NCBI GenBank assembly: GCA_009937405.1
Contig: JAACCU010000006.1
Coordinates: 1-42,333 of the forward strand
Direction of reading: 5' to 3'
Source of the DNA: Actinomycetota bacterium
Lineage (GTDB): Bacteria; Actinomycetota; Acidimicrobiia; Acidimicrobiales; Aldehydirespiratoraceae
Length of the DNA stretch: 42,333 bases
In this document: in pieces, positions 11,271 through 21,301 of the stretch
Layout: the number at the start of each line of letters is the position of its first letter
Numbering within the stretch: position 1 is the first letter of the stretch
Program-made: the position numbers and the translations under genes
The notes under the pieces: generated by a model
Database searches by the model: none
Told to the model about the DNA's origin: nothing
The model's input: only the letters and a program-made list of their open reading frames with translations

Positions 11271-11351
11271 ATGTTGTTGTACGCCCCTATATTTTTGGGT
11301 GTCTGTGCGTTTGCAGGGTTCGTTGTGGCGCTCCTGCGAGACGAACCGTGA
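11271..11351 (+). CDS. 26-aa single-TM small protein (MLLYAPIFLGVCAFAGFVVALLRDEP)
   Basis: Hydrophobic helix with charged C-terminus; stop overlaps the next gene's GTG (GTGA, 11348-11351); TAGCCT at 11254-11259 upstream. Confidence 0.5.
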   Translation: MLLYAPIFLGVCAFAGFVVALLRDEP

Positions 11352-12004
11352 TTGACCTCGCCATGGTCGACGGCGACGGCCCGTTCCGAGACGCCGTTGA
11401 TCTGATCGACATCGAATGGGTCGATCCACGACTGGGCATGGCGGGTTTGCTGCGCACAGTTGCGCAACCTGAGTCCGGCTGCACCTGGTTTCTTTCGACG
11501 GTGTGCCAGCGAGAAAAAGAGCCGGTGGTTGTGCTCGCCTACGACCTGCCACTGGTGACACATGCCTTTGAGTTTCGGGGGCCTGGGATTTGGGCGGACA
11601 TTGCTTGTGAGGAAGCGGCGGAGCGCTGGACGGTCGGGCTTGAGGCGTTTGGGCTCGCCGTTGACCCCAGTGAAGTCGTGACCCCGAACACTTTTGGTGA
11701 CCGCGTTGCCTTGGGCCTTGATCTCGACGTCGAAACTTCGAGTGGGGTTGAGTTGGATGGCGGTGGATTCATGCATGAGGTTGTTGTTGCCGGCGAAGTC
11801 CTCGTCGGCTCCGACGCGTTCGAGATCGACGCGGTGGGCGTGCGCCGCCGTCGATGGGACGATTGCGTGCCCGTGCTTACCGCGCCCACCCCAGGCATCG
11901 AGGTGGTGGGCCGACTCGCGGTGCGATGGCCTGGGCTGGCGTCTGCGGAGATCCGCGGCTGGGTCCTCGGTAACCGACCCGGGTGGGTGGGGCTGGCGGC
12001 CTAG
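11348..12004 (+). CDS. Hypothetical protein, 218 aa
   Basis: Open frame from GTG 11348 (GTGA overlap with the 26-aa ORF). No family recognised. Confidence 0.65.
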   Translation: MIDLAMVDGDGPFRDAVDLIDIEWVDPRLGMAGLLRTVAQPESGCTWFLSTVCQREKEPVVVLAYDLPLVTHAFEFRGPGIWADIACEEAAERWTVGLEAFGLAVDPSEVVTPNTFGDRVALGLDLDVETSSGVELDGGGFMHEVVVAGEVLVGSDAFEIDAVGVRRRRWDDCVPVLTAPTPGIEVVGRLAVRWPGLASAEIRGWVLGNRPGWVGLAA

Positions 12005-12919
12005 TCAGTGCGATGCGCTGAAACGCTCGCTGATCCTGGCGATGGCCATGACGAGTGCGGCCGCCGCGATGGCGAGCACAAGTGGGCCAGCAATCTGATC
12101 GATTTCTGGCCACTCGAGGCCGGTGCCATCGATGACTTCGGTCGCGTCCTCACTGATCACGCCTACGCCGTTGGGCCACGGCCAGACAACGCGCAGCGAG
12201 CCGACCATGAGCCCGATGAGAGCGGCCATCACGAGGTCGAAGGCCCGTTCGAGAATCCATCCGAGCACCGACGAGAATAGGGCGAGTCCGATGGTTGCGC
12301 CGATGGCCACGAAGATCAGATCGGCGAACGCTCGGTCATCGACGGCTCCGAGGACTGGGGCATACATCCCCATCATGAGGAGGATGAATGAGCCACTGAT
12401 GCCAGGCAAAATCATGGCGCAGATGGCAAGACTTCCTGCCCCGACAAAGACGAGTGCAGAGGGGTCCTGTACCGGCCCGGATTGATATCCGAGCAGGAAG
12501 CACACAACGACCGCTACGACTGCCATGACCAGGACATGGGTGAACATTCGCTTTCTCAGCATCCCCCATGCCACGAAGACCGATGCCACAACGAGCCCAA
12601 AGAAGAGGCCGGCCATCTCCTCGGGGTTGTCATGAAGTTGTGTCTCTATCAGGTGTGCCAGCGAGGCGACAGCCACCAGGATGCCGAACAGCAGTGGGAT
12701 GAGGAAGAGAAAGTCGAGCGCTACGACTCGACGCCGGAAGCCTTTGATGTCTCCCGTGGCCAGGGTGCCAAGGGCGCGAGCGCCGTCACGGATGCTGTCG
12801 ATCAGCTTCTGATAGATGCCGAAAACGAGGGCGATAGTGCCGCCGGATACACCGGGAACAACATCGGCGGCTCCCATCACGAATCCGCGGGCGACTTGGG
12901 CGAGGATCTTGGGGATCAC
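12005..12919 (-). CDS. DUF368 membrane protein (PopT-type polyprenyl-phosphate transporter family)
   Basis: FVMGAADVVPGVSGGTIALVFGIYQKLI and ICAMILPGISGSFILLMMGMY are the paired DUF368 repeat motifs. GTG start. Confidence 0.9.
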   Translation of the reverse strand: MIPKILAQVARGFVMGAADVVPGVSGGTIALVFGIYQKLIDSIRDGARALGTLATGDIKGFRRRVVALDFLFLIPLLFGILVAVASLAHLIETQLHDNPEEMAGLFFGLVVASVFVAWGMLRKRMFTHVLVMAVVAVVVCFLLGYQSGPVQDPSALVFVGAGSLAICAMILPGISGSFILLMMGMYAPVLGAVDDRAFADLIFVAIGATIGLALFSSVLGWILERAFDLVMAALIGLMVGSLRVVWPWPNGVGVISEDATEVIDGTGLEWPEIDQIAGPLVLAIAAAALVMAIARISERFSASH

Positions 12920-12927
12920 GGTCGCTG

Positions 12928-12937
12928 AGGGTACCGT
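12928..12937. promoter_or_regulatory. Overlapping divergent -10 boxes: TACCCT (minus, 12928-12933) and TACCGT (plus, 12932-12937)
   Basis: Each hexamer is followed by exactly 8 nt and then a start codon (GTG 12919 minus, ATG 12946 plus). Confidence 0.55.
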
Positions 12938-12945
12938 CGCTGCTC

Positions 12946-13827
12946 ATGATGAACGCGGCACACGACGCAGCGCGAGGAAACCTTGTCCGGGTGGGTGACG
13001 TCGATCTTTGGGTTGACGTCGACGGTCCTGACGGTGGTGACACTGTCGTGCTCATTGCCGGGGCCGACACCCCCGGCTTTCGTTGGACCCGCGCAATCGT
13101 GGATCGACTGATCGGCGACGGCTATCGGGTGGTGCGGTTTGATCACCGAGATTGTGGGCGCTCGACCCGTTTTGGCTCGTCGGATGCGTATCGGCTCGAC
13201 GATTTGGCCGCCGACATCGTTGGCCTTCTCGATGAGTTGGGGGTCGGCGCCGCTCATCTTGTCGGACGGTCCATGGGTGGCATGGTTGCCCAGGTGCTGG
13301 CGCTCGACCACCCCCAAAGGGTGCGATCACTCAGCTTGTTCGGCACCACGCCCGGTATCGGCGACGAGCGTCTCCCTGGCCCCGATGAGGACTTCATCGA
13401 GAAGATGACCTTCCGGCTTTTCGAAGGTCCGCCACGTGAAGCCGAAGATCAAGTCACCTGGATAGCGGAGCTTGCTGAGTTGATGAACGGCACGCTCTAC
13501 CCGATCGACGTCGAGGCCGAGACAGCGTTGGCACTTGCCGAGGTCGAGACGGGCTGGGTTGCCGAGACCGGGCACGGGGTTGCTGCGTTTTCCTCGAAGT
13601 CGCGTCTTGATCGGTTGGTCGAGATCGCAGCACCGACGCTTGTTGTGCACGGGTCCGCTGACGTTGTGCTGCCGATTGAGCACGGCCAGGCGTTGGCCGA
13701 GGGTATTCCTGGCGCGGTGTACATCGAGGTCGATGGTCTCGGTCACGAAGTTCCGGACGGACTTATCGCAGAGATGTGGCCGGTCCTGCAGCACCATCTG
13801 CGATCCTCGACCGACTGGACCGGGTGA
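12946..13827 (+). CDS. Alpha/beta hydrolase
   Basis: GRSMGGMVAQVLALDHPQRVRSLSLF nucleophile-elbow motif; TLVVHGSADVVLPIEHG; GLGHEVP. Confidence 0.92.
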   Translation: MMNAAHDAARGNLVRVGDVDLWVDVDGPDGGDTVVLIAGADTPGFRWTRAIVDRLIGDGYRVVRFDHRDCGRSTRFGSSDAYRLDDLAADIVGLLDELGVGAAHLVGRSMGGMVAQVLALDHPQRVRSLSLFGTTPGIGDERLPGPDEDFIEKMTFRLFEGPPREAEDQVTWIAELAELMNGTLYPIDVEAETALALAEVETGWVAETGHGVAAFSSKSRLDRLVEIAAPTLVVHGSADVVLPIEHGQALAEGIPGAVYIEVDGLGHEVPDGLIAEMWPVLQHHLRSSTDWTG

Positions 13828-13837
13828 TGACGCGAAA

Positions 13838-13865
13838 CGAGACATCCCGGGGCGGGGATGTCTCG
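13838..13865. terminator. Strong hairpin between convergent genes, probable bidirectional terminator
   Basis: CGAGACATCCC-(ggggcg)-GGGATGTCTCG: 11-bp perfect stem, 6-nt loop. No clear T-tract. Confidence 0.6.
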
Positions 13866-14063
13866 CTCGGAGGGACGTTGTAGCCCGCTGATGCTGGGTC
13901 TGAGGCTCGTCCATAGAGCGCTTCTCTGGCTGCCTCTTGAGCAGAGCGGGTGCTTCGAACGGATGAAATCCCGTCGGTGGATTCCGAATAACGGAACGTG
14001 TGACGTATGTCACCGTCGCGCCGTCCGGGCCGCGCGTCAAGGGGAATTTTGGCGTGGTTCGAG

Positions 14064-14834
14064 CTACTGGCTTGAGAGCGACCGGTTCTTGGTTTTCGAC
14101 TTGATGTAGTCCCGGTTCATCATGGCGATGAAATCCAGGGGAATCTCCTTCGGGCATGCCTCATGGCATTCGCCATGGTTGGTGCAGGAGCCGAAGAAGT
14201 CCTCCATGGTCTCGACCATATTTTCCGTGCGCTTCCACCGTTCGGGTTGGCCCTGAGGCAACACGTTGAGGTGGGCGAGTTTGGCCGAGGTGAAAAGTTG
14301 GGCTGCCGAATTGGGGCATGCCGCGACGCAGGCGCCGCAGCCGATGCATGCGGCCGCGTCCATCGCCATATCGGCGACTTCCTTCGGGACAGGGATGTCG
14401 TTGGCATCGGGGGCAGTGCCCGTCGGCGCCGAGATGTAGCCGCCGGCCTCCACGATGCGGTCGAAGGCCCGGCGGTCCACCATGAGGTCTTTGAGCACCG
14501 GAAAGGATTGCGCCTTCCAGGGCTCGATGACGATCTCGTCGCCGTCGTTAAACTTTCGCATATGGAGCTGACAGGTCGCCGTGGCTTTCTCGGGACCGTG
14601 GGCCTGCCCATTGATCATCACACCACAGGTGCCACAGATGCCCTCGCGGCAATCGTGGGCGAATGTGACGGGTTCGAGGTCGTCGCCGATTAAGCGTTCG
14701 TTGACGACGTCGAGCATCTCGAGGAACGAGGCGTCCTCAGGGATGTCGTTGGCGTCGACCTTGAGGAATGCACCTTGGGCGTGCGGTCCGTCCTGGCGCC
14801 AGATCTTGAGCTTGAGGTTCAGCATTTTGCTCAT
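14064..14834 (-). CDS. sdhB: Succinate dehydrogenase iron-sulfur subunit
   Basis: [22 protein letters not shown] and [12 protein letters not shown] cluster motifs. Confidence 0.96.
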   Translation of the reverse strand: MSKMLNLKLKIWRQDGPHAQGAFLKVDANDIPEDASFLEMLDVVNERLIGDDLEPVTFAHDCREGICGTCGVMINGQAHGPEKATATCQLHMRKFNDGDEIVIEPWKAQSFPVLKDLMVDRRAFDRIVEAGGYISAPTGTAPDANDIPVPKEVADMAMDAAACIGCGACVAACPNSAAQLFTSAKLAHLNVLPQGQPERWKRTENMVETMEDFFGSCTNHGECHEACPKEIPLDFIAMMNRDYIKSKTKNRSLSSQ

Positions 14835-14846
14835 TCTTCGCTCCCT

Positions 14847-16769
14847 CTACTTGTACGAGCGCTGTGTCAGCGCCACGTTCTCGAAGTTCAGTTCTTCCTT
14901 GTGCACGGTTGGCTCGGTATCTGCGCCGTTCCATTCCCAGGCCCCGACGTAGGCAAAGTTTTCGTCGTCGCGTAGGGCCTCGCCTTCTGGCGTCTGTGAC
15001 TCTTCGCGGAAGTGACCGCCACAACTTTCTCGGCGATGCAGGGCATCGCGCACCTTGAGTTCGGCAAACTCCATGAAGTCATCGACCCGGTTGACCTTTT
15101 CGAGCATGGTGTTGATGCCGTCGGGGCTGCCGAGGACCTTGACGTTCTTGCGGAAGTCTTCGCGCAAAGCGGGGATCTCAGAAAGTGCCGTTTGGAGGCC
15201 GGCCTCGTTGCGAGCCATGCCGCAGTACTCCCAGACGATCTTGCCGAGTTCGCGATGGTAGTGCTCGACCCCGTGGGTGCCGCCTGTCTTGGAGGTCCAC
15301 TGCCGGGTGCGGTCGTCGACCTGCTGCACCGCTTCGGTGAATACTGGGTCGTCGGTGGGGACCGCACCATCACCGAGCTTTGGAGCCAGATAATCGCCGA
15401 TCGTGTAGGGCAGAACGAAGTAGCCATCGGCCAAACCCTGCATCAGCGCCGAGGCGCCGAGCCGGTTGGCGCCGTGGTCGGAGAAGTTGGCTTCACCGAG
15501 GGCGTAGAGGCCGGGCACCGTGGTCATCAGGTTGTAGTCAACCCAGAGGCCACCCATCGTGTAGTGCGTGGCTGGGTAGATGCGCATCGGTTCGCGGTAT
15601 GGATCTTCACCGGTGATCCGCTCGTACATGTCGAACAGGTTTCCGTAGCGCTCCTTCACTGCTTCGACGCCGTCGCGGCCGATGGCGGCCGCGAAGTCGA
15701 GGTAGACGCCGTTTTTCAGTGGACCGACGCCGCGACCCTCATCGACGACCGTCTTGGCGTTGCGGCTGGCAACGTCGCGAGGGACGAGGTTGCCGAACGC
15801 CGGATATTTCTCTTCGAGGTAGTAGTAGCGCTCGTCCTCGGGCACCTGATCGGCACCGCGAGCCTCATCGGCGTTGCGAGGGACCCAGATGCGTCCATCG
15901 TTGCGCAGCGACTCTGACATCAGCGTCAGCTTTGATTGGACCTCGTCCGAGGCTGGGATGCAGGTTGGGTGAATTTGCGTGTAGCACGGGTTGGCGAATA
16001 AGGCGCCTTTGCGGTGCGCCCGCCAGCTGGCTGACACATTGCACATCATGGCGTTGGTCGACAAGTAGTAGACGTTGCCGTAGCCGCCGGTGGCAAGCAC
16101 CACGGCGTGGCCGCTATGAGCGCTGACCTCACCAGTGAGCATGTCGCGGGTGACGATGCCGACGGCCTCGCCATCCTTCTTCACAATGTCGAGCACATCG
16201 GAGCGGTTGTAGAGCGTGACTTTGCCGAGCGCGATTTGTGCGGCCAGTGCCTGGTACGCGCCGATCAATAGCTGCTGCCCTGTCTGGCCTCGGGCGTAGA
16301 AGGTGCGGCTGACCTGGGCGCCACCGAACGAGCGGTTTGCGAGCAAGCCTCCGTACTCGCGAGCGAAGGGGACACCCTGGGCCGCGCATTGGTCGATGAT
16401 GTCAACGGATACTTGCGCCAGGCGATGGACGTTGGCTTCGCGGGAGCGATAGTCGCCACCCTTCACCGTGTCGTAGAAGAGTCGGTGAACGGAGTCGCCG
16501 TCGTTGCGATAGTTTTTCGCCGCATTGATGCCACCCTGAGCGGCGATCGAGTGCGCTCGACGAGGCGAGTCGTGGTAGGTGAAAACCTTGACGTTGTAGC
16601 CGAGTTCAGCAAGCGAGGCGGCAGCCGAAGCACCGGCCAGACCGGTGCCGACGACAATGACGTCGAACTTGCGTTTGTTGGCCGGGTTGACGAGCTTGAC
16701 CGAGAACTTGTGGTTGTCCCACTTCTCAGCGATCGGACCGTCCGGAATCTTTGCGTCGAGCATGACCAT
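14847..16769 (-). CDS. sdhA: Succinate dehydrogenase flavoprotein subunit
   Basis: [65 protein letters not shown]. Confidence 0.97.
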   Translation of the reverse strand: MVMLDAKIPDGPIAEKWDNHKFSVKLVNPANKRKFDVIVVGTGLAGASAAASLAELGYNVKVFTYHDSPRRAHSIAAQGGINAAKNYRNDGDSVHRLFYDTVKGGDYRSREANVHRLAQVSVDIIDQCAAQGVPFAREYGGLLANRSFGGAQVSRTFYARGQTGQQLLIGAYQALAAQIALGKVTLYNRSDVLDIVKKDGEAVGIVTRDMLTGEVSAHSGHAVVLATGGYGNVYYLSTNAMMCNVSASWRAHRKGALFANPCYTQIHPTCIPASDEVQSKLTLMSESLRNDGRIWVPRNADEARGADQVPEDERYYYLEEKYPAFGNLVPRDVASRNAKTVVDEGRGVGPLKNGVYLDFAAAIGRDGVEAVKERYGNLFDMYERITGEDPYREPMRIYPATHYTMGGLWVDYNLMTTVPGLYALGEANFSDHGANRLGASALMQGLADGYFVLPYTIGDYLAPKLGDGAVPTDDPVFTEAVQQVDDRTRQWTSKTGGTHGVEHYHRELGKIVWEYCGMARNEAGLQTALSEIPALREDFRKNVKVLGSPDGINTMLEKVNRVDDFMEFAELKVRDALHRRESCGGHFREESQTPEGEALRDDENFAYVGAWEWNGADTEPTVHKEELNFENVALTQRSYK

Positions 16770-17581
16770 CAGCCCTCCTCCCCATGGTTGTCAGAATCGA
16801 GTTTGTCGAATCCCCCGACCTCGACGGACCGGTTGTCCTCGTCTATGAGGCCGGCCTGAACGGCGATCGGGAAGCTCAGGTTGCCCACCAGGATGAGACC
16901 GGCGATGCCCGTGGCGAAGCCGCGGCGAAGGCTGTTATAGGTGGGGTTGTTAATGCCAAGCGTTTGAAACATGGACCAGGCGCCGTGATAGATGTGAACT
17001 GCGAGAGCGACGTTGGCGACGATGTAGATGATGGCCACTGGCAGAGCACTCATCGAGTCGTAAACGTTGTGGTAGACGTCGCCACGGACCCAGTCGTCGC
17101 TGAACCAGCCCCAGGTCAGGTCGGCCAGGTGGTACAGCGTGTAGAGCAAGATGATGGGGCCGGTCATGCGCATGGTGCGGCTGGCGAAGTTGGCGGCGAC
17201 ATAGTCGCGCTTGCCGACATAGCTCGAGTCGGCCTTGGCACTGAGCTTGGTGAGGGAAACGGCCGAGTGGATGTGAGCAGCGAACATGCCAATCAGGCCA
17301 AGACGCATCGCCCAAAGGATGAATGTACGTGGCACGAGGTGTCCGCCGAGATCGCGCAGCGCTTCGGCGTAGTGATGGATCTGTGACGGGCCCTCATAGA
17401 GGTGCATGTTGCCGATCATGTGAACGACAACGAAGCCGATCAGTCCGATCCCGGTGAGGGCCATGACATACTTTTTGCCGATGGCCGTCTGGTAAATATT
17501 CAGCGGCCACGGCAGTTGTTGTGGTCGCCGTCGAATCGGCGGGACCGAGTGGTCAGCGCCACTCGAGATGGTTTGCGCCAT
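16769..17581 (-). CDS. sdhC: Succinate dehydrogenase cytochrome b subunit (b558-type)
   Basis: Five-helix pattern; [29 protein letters not shown]. Start placed at ATG 17581; stop overlaps the sdhA start. Confidence 0.92.
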   Translation of the reverse strand: MAQTISSGADHSVPPIRRRPQQLPWPLNIYQTAIGKKYVMALTGIGLIGFVVVHMIGNMHLYEGPSQIHHYAEALRDLGGHLVPRTFILWAMRLGLIGMFAAHIHSAVSLTKLSAKADSSYVGKRDYVAANFASRTMRMTGPIILLYTLYHLADLTWGWFSDDWVRGDVYHNVYDSMSALPVAIIYIVANVALAVHIYHGAWSMFQTLGINNPTYNSLRRGFATGIAGLILVGNLSFPIAVQAGLIDEDNRSVEVGGFDKLDSDNHGEEG

Positions 17582-17672
17582 TGCGAAACGATCCTTATCT
17601 CGTGAGCTGCGTGCTTTCCGGCTCATGTTGAACGGGATTGACGGTACCTGTCCGCTGGTTGTAAGGCCTAGT

Positions 17673-19762
17673 TCAGCCCACGGAAGTGCGATAGGTATTG
17701 GCGACGGCAAGATCGATGGCATTGATTTCGAGATCGAGGCGGAGTTCGCCGGGCGTGCTTAGTGGCGTGAATTTGAGATCGGCGATGAACTCGCAATGGT
17801 CGCCGCTGACATCGCCCCCCCACCGTGAACTCTGCGTTCTGCCGTCGGGGAACGTGAGGGTGGCGCGTATTTCGGCGCCGGAAATCGGCTTGTGGAGATC
17901 TGAAACCACATGGATGGCAACGCTGTGCGCAACATTGGCTCGAAGGACCCGGGGCAGAGGGTCGGCCACAATGATCACGGGTCGACACGCATCGATCAGG
18001 GCGTCCCAGCCGGGCTTGGATCGGCGCTCGTGGTCGAGTACGCCGAAGCCTCCGGCGCTCGATTGGTCGGCGAGATAATGCAGGCAGAAACCGCCGGTCG
18101 GTCGGTATTTGAGTCGTCGGAGCGTCTCGATGGTGGTTCGGATCACCTGGGCTTGGGCCTGTTGCGTCATCAGGGCCCAGGTCTGGCCGTCGTCGACTGC
18201 GGCGGGGGGCACAAGATGATGAAGCGACCGGGCTGGTCCGCCGATTGCGCCGGCGATGGCTTCCCAGTTGAGTGCCGGCCACCGAGGGCTCAACAGTTCC
18301 GGGAGTGAAGGATTGACCGTGGCGGCACCGAACGCTGTCACGAATCGACCCATCCGCGGGACGCGGGCGAGCGCAGAGCCGAGATCGGCGGCCGTTCGGT
18401 CGTGCCAACCGAACCACAGGTGGCTGGTGGTGCCGTCGAGTTTGGGCAGGTGAGGAGGCACATCGGTGTGGTCGACCACGGGCCGGGAGCCATCGGTGCG
18501 CTGGAGCACGCGACGGATTGAGGTGTCGAGGACGGCTCGGTTCCAGGACGGCCGTTGCTGACCGACGACCGGCGGCGTGGCGAGGCGGACGACGGGCTGT
18601 CGACGCGGTTCGTCGTGGGCGCACCACAGGGCGATCGATGGGTGATGACCGAGGAGGTCGACGGCTTCGCGGGCTTGGCGGACTGCCTGGCCTCGTACAC
18701 CGCGCGCCATCACCCCTCGGATTGGGAGATCTTGCCAGATGAGCAGGCCAAGTTCGTCGGCCGCCTCGTAGACCTCGGGCCGAGCAATGTGGGCCACGAG
18801 TCGCACCAGATCGAGTCCGGCGTCGCGTGCGGCCCGAAGATCAGCGATCACTTCGATAGGAGAGGCGTCGGCGAGGCGCGGTTGGGTCGGGAGGTGGTTG
18901 ATGCCTTTGACGAAGAGCCGAGTGTTGTTGACGTGAAACGTCCACTTGTTCATGCGAACGGAGCGGAACCCGATCCGGCGCTCGCGATGATCATAGACCT
19001 CGCCGTCGACCTCGAGTTCACAACGCAGATCGTGCAAGGGCTGCTCGCCGAGCGCATGGGGCCACCACAGCTCGGGTTCGGGAACGTCGATTGTCCATTC
19101 GACTCGGTTTTCGCCGGCGGCTGCGGAGTGGTGGAGTTCTTCGGTGTGGCCGGCGACAGTGGCGCGGAGGGTGACCATGCCGCCTTCGGGGTGATCGATC
19201 ACGCAGCGAAGGGCTAGACGGGCGCGGGCGGCGTTGGCGTCGATACAGATCGCCCGAAAGTGTTTGATGGCCGACGGACCAGATTCGAGTAGTGACACGC
19301 TTCGCCAGATACCGCCCGGGTTCATGCCCGCTGCGCCGCTCAGCTCAGGGTCGAGGATGGCTCCCATGAGGTTGGTGCGTTCGTCGGGATTCCCAAATCT
19401 GGGGCAGCTGACATCGACGGCAAGTAGGTGCGTATCGCGGTCGGCCATCAGGTCGGTGACCTCAAAACGTGGGGTACGAAGTAGCCGTCGGTGTCGCCGA
19501 CGTAGCCGCCGTTGAGCCAGATATCACCTTGCTGGGAGATGCCGTCGAAGCGGAGCCAGCGGCGACGCTCATCGTCGGGTTTGGGTGCGTGGAATCGGGT
19601 GCGATGCAGCATCGCTCGCTCGCTGGCCATCTCTGGGACGTGGGCCCAGTGGCCGGGAACTTCGATTGGATGCCAACTGCGATCGTCGAGTTCGGGCTCG
19701 TGGAAGGTGCGTCGCAGCTCCTCAGACGGGGGTGTTGCTCGCCACGTCCCCGACAGGTCCAT
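17673..19762 (-). pseudogene. Glycoside hydrolase family 2-like protein, split by a 1-nt frameshift (or expressed as two coupled ORFs, 19448-19762 and 17673-19448)
   Basis: N-terminal ORF (MDLSGTWRATPP...DIWLNGGYVGDTDGYFVPHVL) is the GH2 sugar-binding domain. Downstream ORF (DTHLLAVDVSCP...NPGGIWRSVSL...HPSIALWCAHDEP...IETLRRLKYRPTGGFC) is the rest of GH2. One extra T in GTTTTGAG would restore VFEVTDLMADRDTH. Confidence 0.85.
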
Positions 19763-19768
19763 CCCTAA

Positions 19769-19774
19769 ACGCTA
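19769..19774 (-). promoter_or_regulatory. Putative leaderless -10 box (TAGCGT, minus strand) for the GH2 gene
   Basis: TANNNT, 6 nt before ATG 19762. Confidence 0.45.
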
Positions 19775-19843
19775 GCTCCCCGGGTGACGGTGCCACGCCT
19801 GGGAGTGCGCTTGGGCCGTCTGGGATGGGCTGGTGGCCGCGTG

Positions 19844-19849
19844 TAGGGT
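19844..19849 (+). promoter_or_regulatory. Putative leaderless -10 box (TAGGGT) for the MoxR gene
   Basis: TANNNT, 7 nt before ATG 19857. Confidence 0.5.
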
Positions 19850-19856
19850 CGCCGCC

Positions 19857-21269
19857 ATGTCGAGACCTGAGACACTTAGTGCCCTGCGCGACAGCGGGTG
19901 GGAGTCGATCCCAATCCGTGAGGAAATCCGCCGCAACGCCGTCGCCAAGATCCGAAACGACGAGCCGATGGTTCCGTCGATCCTCGGCTACGAGAATACG
20001 GTTAACCCGCAGCTAGAAAACGCGCTTCTTGCCGGGCACGACATTGTTTTCCTGGGTGAGCGTGGACAGGCCAAGACCCGGATCATCCGCGGTCTGACCG
20101 CCATGCTCGACGAGTGGATGCCGATCGTGGCCGGCTCTGAGATCAATGATGATCCGTATGCGCCGGTTTCTCGTCATGGCCGCGACCTCGTCGCGGAGAT
20201 GGGTGACGACACGCCGATCGCGTGGGTCCACCGAGACGATCGCTACAGCGAGAAACTCGCCACCCCGGATACGTCGATTGCTGACCTCATCGGCGAAGTC
20301 GACCCTATCCGTGTTGCCGAAGGCCGCTATCTCAGCGATGAACTCACACTGCATTACGGATTGGTGCCGCGCACCAATCGTGGCATCTTCGCGATGAACG
20401 AATTACCTGACCTCGCCGAGCGGATCCAGGTCGGTCTACTCAACGTGCTTGAGGAACGCGATGTGCAGATCCGCGGTCACAAGGTTCGCCTTCCGCTCGA
20501 TGTGATCCTGGTCGCTTCAGCCAACCCAGAGGACTACACGAACCGGGGCCGGTTGATCACCCCGCTGAAGGACCGCTTCGGTTCGCAAATCCGCACCCAT
20601 TACCCGCTTGACATCGATACCGAGGTCGCGATCATTGAGCAGGAGGCCGACTTGTCGGTCAGCGCCGATCTCGACCTCACGGTTCCGGCCTTCATGACTG
20701 AGATCGTGGCAACGGTCACTCATGCGGCACGGGCCAGCCAGCACATCTCTCAACGCTCTGGAGTGTCGGTCCGTTTGTCGATTGCGAACGAAGAGATTCT
20801 TGTGGCCAACGCGGTGCGCCGTTCGCTTCGGTCGGGTTCGTCGCGGGTTGTGCCGCGCATCGTCGATCTCGAAGCACTGCCGGCATCGACCTCCGGCAAG
20901 GTTGAGATCGAGACTCTCGAGGAGGGCCGCGACGGCGAGATTCTCGCCAGTCTGGTCAGCAAGGCGGTGCTGGCCGTGTTCAAGGACCATGTTCCCCCTG
21001 ACACCCATCGTGGCGTCGTCGATGCCTTCGAAGAGGATCTCGTGGTCGATATTGGCGAGGACGTCACCGACGATGCCTACGTCCGACTACTGAAGCGGAT
21101 CCCAGCGCTCGAAGCGCCGGTTCAAGCTTTGTTGGCCAGCGAAGACGACGCCGAGTCTCCGGCAATGATCGCAAGCGCCTGCGAATTGGTGCTCGAAGGG
21201 CTGCACCTGGCCAAGCGTCTCAACAAGGATGCTGCTGCAGGTCGCGCCCAGTTCCGCGGCCGCGGCTGA
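19857..21269 (+). CDS. MoxR/Mg-chelatase-like AAA+ ATPase
   Basis: FLGERGQAKTRIIRG Walker A, GIFAMNELPDLAERIQVGLLNVLEERDVQIRG, LVASANPEDYTNRGRLITPLKDRFGSQI. Confidence 0.92.
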   Translation: MSRPETLSALRDSGWESIPIREEIRRNAVAKIRNDEPMVPSILGYENTVNPQLENALLAGHDIVFLGERGQAKTRIIRGLTAMLDEWMPIVAGSEINDDPYAPVSRHGRDLVAEMGDDTPIAWVHRDDRYSEKLATPDTSIADLIGEVDPIRVAEGRYLSDELTLHYGLVPRTNRGIFAMNELPDLAERIQVGLLNVLEERDVQIRGHKVRLPLDVILVASANPEDYTNRGRLITPLKDRFGSQIRTHYPLDIDTEVAIIEQEADLSVSADLDLTVPAFMTEIVATVTHAARASQHISQRSGVSVRLSIANEEILVANAVRRSLRSGSSRVVPRIVDLEALPASTSGKVEIETLEEGRDGEILASLVSKAVLAVFKDHVPPDTHRGVVDAFEEDLVVDIGEDVTDDAYVRLLKRIPALEAPVQALLASEDDAESPAMIASACELVLEGLHLAKRLNKDAAAGRAQFRGRG

Positions 21270-21301
21270 GATTGACTTTCGCGGCTTCAGGGGGAGGTCA
21301 T

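Noticed and set aside
13858-14109. 83-aa plus-strand ORF downstream of the hydrolase
   Set aside because: Begins in the terminator stem and runs antisense into sdhB; no domain signal.
15012-15917. 301-aa plus-strand ORF
   Set aside because: Antisense to sdhA; Val/Asp/Gly-rich reverse complement of a strongly conserved enzyme.
17668-18627. 319-aa minus-strand ORF
   Set aside because: Alternative frame inside the GH2 gene; Arg/Pro/Ser-rich with no motifs.
19440-19475. Programmed ribosomal frameshift in GH2
   Set aside because: CGTTTTG is not a canonical X XXY YYZ slippery site and no downstream stimulator was apparent; indel or sequencing error is favoured.
20030-20100. Non-canonical Walker A (GERGQAKT) as a dead MoxR ATPase
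   Set aside because: This variant is familiar from Mg-chelatase-like MoxR homologues, and the Lys-Thr is retained.
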